Shown here piece after piece: positions 60,704-64,000 of a DNA stretch of 64,000 nt. Source of the stretch: Salmonirosea sp038204185 (GTDB taxonomy: Bacteria > Bacteroidota > Bacteroidia > Cytophagales > Spirosomataceae); the NCBI GenBank assembly GCA_038204185.1, contig JBBRDE010000002.1, positions 7,011 through 71,010 of the forward strand, in the 5' to 3' direction. Under the pieces are notes generated by a model. The model was not told the origin of the DNA and searched no databases. It worked only from the letters and a program-made list of their open reading frames with translations. Position numbers and translations under genes: made by a program. How positions within the stretch are numbered: the first letter of the stretch is position 1; the number at the start of each line of letters is the position of its first letter.

Positions 60704-61894
60704 CTACGCTTCCAGCGCGGCCACACCCGGCAGCGGCTTGCCTTCCATGTATTCCAGCAAAGCACCACCGCCCGTAGACACGTAGCTCACGCGATCGCCG
60801 TAACCGGCATGGTTGATCGCCGAGGCCGAATCGCCGCCGCCGATGAGTGAGAAGGCGTCGTTTTCTTCGGTTGCCTTCACGACCACTTTGGCAATAGCGT
60901 TGGTACCTTTGGCAAAGTTGGGGAATTCAAAAACGCCCATCGGACCGTTCCACAGGATGGTTTTCGACTTAGCGATAATGTCAGAAAACAAAGAGATCGT
61001 CTCAGGACCAATGTCGAGGCCCTGCCAGTCGTCAGGTACCTGACCTGCTTTCACCGTTTTGCGCTGCGCATCATTACTAAAATCGTCAGCTATAACTGTA
61101 TCCACGGGTAGTACCAGATTAACGCCTTTTGCTTTGGCTTTCTCGATTAGTTCCAGTGTCAGATCCTGCTTGTCGGCTTCCAGCAGCGACTTGCCAATAT
61201 TACCGCCTTGGGCCTTGGAGAAAGTATAGGACATGCCGCCGCCGATGATCAGGTTATCTACCTTGTCGAGCAGCATTTCGATGATGAGAATCTTATCCGA
61301 AATTTTGGCTCCCCCCATAATGGCCGTGAAGGGCCGCTCAGGATTTTCGAGCAGACGCTGTGCATTGTCGAGTTCAGCCTGCATGACGTAGCCGCACACT
61401 TTATCCTTAAAAAACTTACCGATCACCGCCGTAGAAGCGTGCGCGCGGTGGGCCGTCCCGAAGGCATCCATTACCCACACGTCGCCCAGTTTGGATAATT
61501 TTTCGGCAAATGCTTCGTCGCCTTTTTCCTCCTCCTTATAAAACCGCAGATTTTCCAGCAAAAGAATTTCACCCGGTTTCAGATCCGCCGCCATCTGCGT
61601 AGCTTGCTCACCCATGGCGTCATCCGCAAATTTGACGGTACGGCCGAAAATCAACGAAAGAGGATTCACGAGGTGCTTTAACGAATATTTTTCGGTGGGT
61701 CCATCTTTCGGACGGCCCAAATGCGACATCAGGATACAGGCCCCACCGCTACTTAGTATTTTATTAATCGTCGGCACGGTCGCCTTGATGCGGGTGTCGT
61801 CTGTTATTTCAAATTTATCGTTGAGGGGTACGTTAAAATCAACGCGCACCAGCGCTTTTTTACCGCTAAAATCGTAGCTGTCAAGTGTTTTCAT
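60704..61894 (-). CDS. pgk: phosphoglycerate kinase
   Basis: A 396-residue phosphoglycerate kinase of normal length. It interconverts 1,3-bisphosphoglycerate and 3-phosphoglycerate with ATP/ADP in glycolysis and gluconeogenesis. Family motifs: KKALVRVDFNVPLN, TDDTRIKATVPTI, LMSHLGRPKDGP, ENLRFYKEEEKGDEAFAEKL, VMDAFGTAHRAHAST, IMGGAKISDKI, and the C-terminal LIGGGDSASAINHAG. It is a single-gene unit with a -7 promoter element at 61924. Confidence 0.97.
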   Translation of the reverse strand: MKTLDSYDFSGKKALVRVDFNVPLNDKFEITDDTRIKATVPTINKILSSGGACILMSHLGRPKDGPTEKYSLKHLVNPLSLIFGRTVKFADDAMGEQATQMAADLKPGEILLLENLRFYKEEEKGDEAFAEKLSKLGDVWVMDAFGTAHRAHASTAVIGKFFKDKVCGYVMQAELDNAQRLLENPERPFTAIMGGAKISDKILIIEMLLDKVDNLIIGGGMSYTFSKAQGGNIGKSLLEADKQDLTLELIEKAKAKGVNLVLPVDTVIADDFSNDAQRKTVKAGQVPDDWQGLDIGPETISLFSDIIAKSKTILWNGPMGVFEFPNFAKGTNAIAKVVVKATEENDAFSLIGGGDSASAINHAGYGDRVSYVSTGGGALLEYMEGKPLPGVAALEA

Positions 61895-61923
61895 AAGGTT
61901 TACGGGATTGATTTTGGATAAAA

Positions 61924-61931
61924 CAAATGTA
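61924..61931 (-). promoter_or_regulatory. -7 element of the pgk promoter
   Basis: On the minus strand TACATTTG matches TAnnTTTG exactly, 29 bp before the pgk ATG. Confidence 0.5.
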
Positions 61932-62150
61932 ATTCAATTCTTTCCAAAATACTAGAAGTCCACTATGAATCAGAGGGTTATACTATATATAATGCAATTT
62001 TAAAGTTTAATTTTTCTATTTAGTTGGTTATGTTTTACTATAAAAAGGTAAGGGCAGAAACTTCCAAAGTGGCAAAGCGAAAAAATCCCGGAGAGACGAA
62101 ACAAGCGAACTGGTTTTACGCGTTACTTTCTACATCCACCCTATTCCGCC

Positions 62151-62170
62151 ATTCACTCACTCATCATTGG
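62151..62170. repeat. ATTCACTCACTCATCATT string at a start codon
   Basis: This matches the ATTCACTCATTC-type strings at 31950 and 50530 and abuts the TTG start of the VRR-NUC gene at 62167. Confidence 0.35.
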
Positions 62171-63879
62171 AAACCCCCGACCTACCACCCAAATATTATC
62201 TCGACAATTTTCGGTACGTACTGGATTTTGTAAAAAAACTCTACGCCTCTCTACTCAACGATTCCGAGCGCGAATTTCTGGATTCGTTCGACGCGCTTTC
62301 CGAAGATGCCCAGTGTTTGTTCGTGCGGTTTAGCAACCGCCGCGGGGCTTTTTTTAAGGTCAACGCCTTGGCCTACGCTGAGCTGGGCGACATTCCGGCC
62401 GCCCTCACCGAACTGATCGAAGCAGGTTTTGTGGAAGGGCTGAACGCCCAGCACGCCGGCCGCGCCGAGGAAGTGGTGGATCTGTTCACCAAACCCGAAC
62501 TACTTTTTCTAACCCAGGCATTGGCTCCGGTGATACTGCCCGCCAAAAGCATCCGCAAGCCCGATCTGGTGCGATGGCTGCTGCATGAATACGAATTTTC
62601 GGATTTGTTCGAAGGTCTGGATGCGCTCGAACCTGTGGTGAAGGTGTGCTACGAGGTGGAGGTCATGATGATGAAGTTCCTCTTCTTCGGCAACCGCCAC
62701 GACGACATGACTGAGTTCGTAATCCGCGACCTGGGGCACGTAAAATTCCAGTCGTTTCAGGAAGAAAACTTTTCGGTGCGCTTTGAAACCCGGAAGGACG
62801 TGGAGGATAGGCTGATGATTTCGCTCACCAGCGAGACTTTCCACGAGCAAAAAGATGAGCTTCCGCCCGAGGAAATATACGATTGGTTCATGAACTGGCA
62901 GGGCGGCCTGGTCGGCGAGCTTAGCGACGTAGCCCTCCCCTCCTACCGGCGGCTGGCTCTACGGGTAGGGGCGTGGCTCGAACGCAAAAAACTACCCGAA
63001 CAGGCCCTGACCGTCTATCAACTCACCGACCACGCCCCTTCCCGCGAACGCCGCGCCCGATTGCTCCAGCGCGTCGGCGCCGTGGACGAGGCCCTGGCCC
63101 TCTGCGACGACATGATCGCCAGTCCGCAGAATGCCGACGAGCGGTTTTTCGGGCTGGATTACCGGGAGAAAATCCTCAATAAGAAAAAGCGCGTCGTGCG
63201 CCGCACCACCCAAGCACTGAAAGATGCCGATGCCGTCCCCATATCTATTTCCTTCCGCTACCGTGTAGAGCTGGGCGTAATGGAGCACTTTCGGGCGCAG
63301 GACTACCAGGCCCTATTCAGCGAAAACGAGCCGTGGCGGGCGCTATTCGGGCTGGTGTTTTGGGATATTATTTACGATACCAACGTGCGGGCCATTCATC
63401 ACCCATTGCAAAGGGTACCCTCCGACTTTTTCCTGCCCGATTTTTATATTCGGCGCGAATATTCCCTGCTGGCTCGCCTGCGGGAGTTGAATAGCCGCGA
63501 GGATTTTTTTGCGTTGATCCAAGCTACTTACCAGGACATGTTCGGCACGGCCAACGTGCTGGTGGCCTGGTATGACGGACTGCTGGAACTGGTGCTGCTG
63601 CTGGTACACTACCTGACCACGGAGCAACTGCACACGATCCTGCTCGAAATGGCCAAAAACCTGCGAGAAAACACCCGTGGCTTCCCCGACTTGTTGGTAT
63701 GGAAGGACGACACCTACGATTTTGTGGAGGTAAAATCGCCCACCGACCATTTATCGGCGCAGCAGTTGCACTGGCAACACTTTTTTGAGAAAATCGGCGT
63801 TAGTAGTCGGGTATTACGGGTAGACTGGACGTTAGGGGTGGATGTTGAAAAAACTTCGACCGAAGATTTTGCAAATTAA
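62167..63879 (+). CDS. VRR-NUC domain protein, FAN1-like nuclease
   Basis: A 570-residue protein. The N-terminal 450 residues are helical and repeat-like (FFKVNALAYAELGDIPAALTELIEAGFVEGLN, QALTVYQLTDHAPSRERRARLLQRVGAVDEALALCDDM), recalling the SAP/TPR part of FAN1. The C-terminus carries the VRR-NUC PD-(D/E)XK core: GFPDLLVWKDDTYDFVEVKSPTDHLSAQQLHWQHFF (D of PDLLVW, E and K of EVKSP). FAN1-type enzymes cut branched DNA in crosslink repair. The start appears to be TTG at 62167, as no in-frame ATG lies near; a repeat string is immediately upstream. It stands alone. Confidence 0.82.
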   Translation: METPDLPPKYYLDNFRYVLDFVKKLYASLLNDSEREFLDSFDALSEDAQCLFVRFSNRRGAFFKVNALAYAELGDIPAALTELIEAGFVEGLNAQHAGRAEEVVDLFTKPELLFLTQALAPVILPAKSIRKPDLVRWLLHEYEFSDLFEGLDALEPVVKVCYEVEVMMMKFLFFGNRHDDMTEFVIRDLGHVKFQSFQEENFSVRFETRKDVEDRLMISLTSETFHEQKDELPPEEIYDWFMNWQGGLVGELSDVALPSYRRLALRVGAWLERKKLPEQALTVYQLTDHAPSRERRARLLQRVGAVDEALALCDDMIASPQNADERFFGLDYREKILNKKKRVVRRTTQALKDADAVPISISFRYRVELGVMEHFRAQDYQALFSENEPWRALFGLVFWDIIYDTNVRAIHHPLQRVPSDFFLPDFYIRREYSLLARLRELNSREDFFALIQATYQDMFGTANVLVAWYDGLLELVLLLVHYLTTEQLHTILLEMAKNLRENTRGFPDLLVWKDDTYDFVEVKSPTDHLSAQQLHWQHFFEKIGVSSRVLRVDWTLGVDVEKTSTEDFAN

Positions 63880-63897
63880 CCTACTTGTGTACTTTTG
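63868..63897 (+). promoter_or_regulatory. consensus promoter of the gene at the window end
   Basis: TTTG (63868-63871), 18 bp, TACTTTTG (63890-63897): a full Bacteroidota -33/-7 pair, 46 bp before the ATG at 63943. Confidence 0.6.
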
Positions 63898-63942
63898 TTG
63901 GCTAGACTATTCATTTCCTTACTTAGTTACTAATAAATCAAA

Positions 63943-64000
63943 ATGATGAAAAAGAAAATCGGAATGTTGTGGGCCACGGCCTTCGCGCTGGCGGCGGGCA
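63943..64000 (+). CDS. exported protein, 5' end only
   Basis: The first 19 codons read MMKKKIGMLWATAFALAAG, a typical Sec signal peptide start. The gene continues past the window edge, so nothing about its function can be said. Confidence 0.6.
   Translation, partial: MMKKKIGMLWATAFALAAG

Overview
The window looks like chromosomal DNA of a Bacteroidota bacterium, most likely order Cytophagales (a Spirosomaceae-like genome of roughly 50% GC). The grounds are SusC/SusD and TonB receptors, a secreted protease with a type IX secretion C-terminus, start sites without clear Shine-Dalgarno sequences, -7 promoter elements of the TAnnTTTG type, and several classes of short intergenic repeats common in this phylum. 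Genus-level placement is inference.

Layout. 0.1-1.0 kb: secreted sugar isomerase/epimerase-like protein. 1.4-14.3 kb: a copper/heavy-metal homeostasis region with a CopA-type P1B ATPase, HMA-domain proteins, a HYC_CC_PP-like small protein, a TonB receptor, an AraC regulator with an HMA-like N-terminus, a metal-binding lipoprotein, a PepSY protein and a His/Met-rich outer-membrane protein. It is interrupted at 3.7-6.9 kb by a TIGR02588/TIGR02587-type membrane pair and an M19 dipeptidase. 14.4-21.4 kb: kynureninase, a candidate structured RNA before a six-helix membrane protein, an unrecognised secreted protein, and a large PQQ dehydrogenase/PKD/cytochrome c protein. 21.8-31.9 kb: surface polysaccharide genes (FemAB-like transferase, methyltransferases, Wzx-type flippase, WecB epimerase, UDP-sugar dehydrogenase, GT4 and GT2 glycosyltransferases). 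32-42.5 kb: a redoxin, a decayed SusC/SusD pair followed by an intact SusC/SusD locus with two lipoproteins, and an M43-type metalloprotease with a T9SS tail. 42.5-60.5 kb: nitrate assimilation (NarL/NarX-like two-component system, NirD, NirB, SUMT, porin, NarK, a nitrate reductase fused to its FAD reductase, a rubredoxin-tailed sulfite-reductase-like protein, nitrate-reductase-associated protein, MobA, siroheme synthase domain, a small unknown protein and a radical SAM enzyme). 60.7-64 kb: phosphoglycerate kinase, a FAN1-like VRR-NUC protein and the start of an exported protein.

The strongest new signal is a shared promoter architecture: the copA promoter and the promoter at 7.5 kb carry the same two 14-bp direct repeats spaced exactly 21 bp start to start, 20-21 bp upstream of a -7 element, with no -33 box. 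This suits an AraC-type activator, and an AraC protein with a CxxC metal-binding-like N-terminus is encoded at 10.6 kb. Other notable items are a strong excess of the palindrome GGTACC across the window, a compact multi-stem RNA candidate at 16.0 kb, a mobile-looking hairpin repeat that supplies a stop codon and sits beside a TTG start, and an octamer tandem array running through the stop codon of a glycosyltransferase gene.
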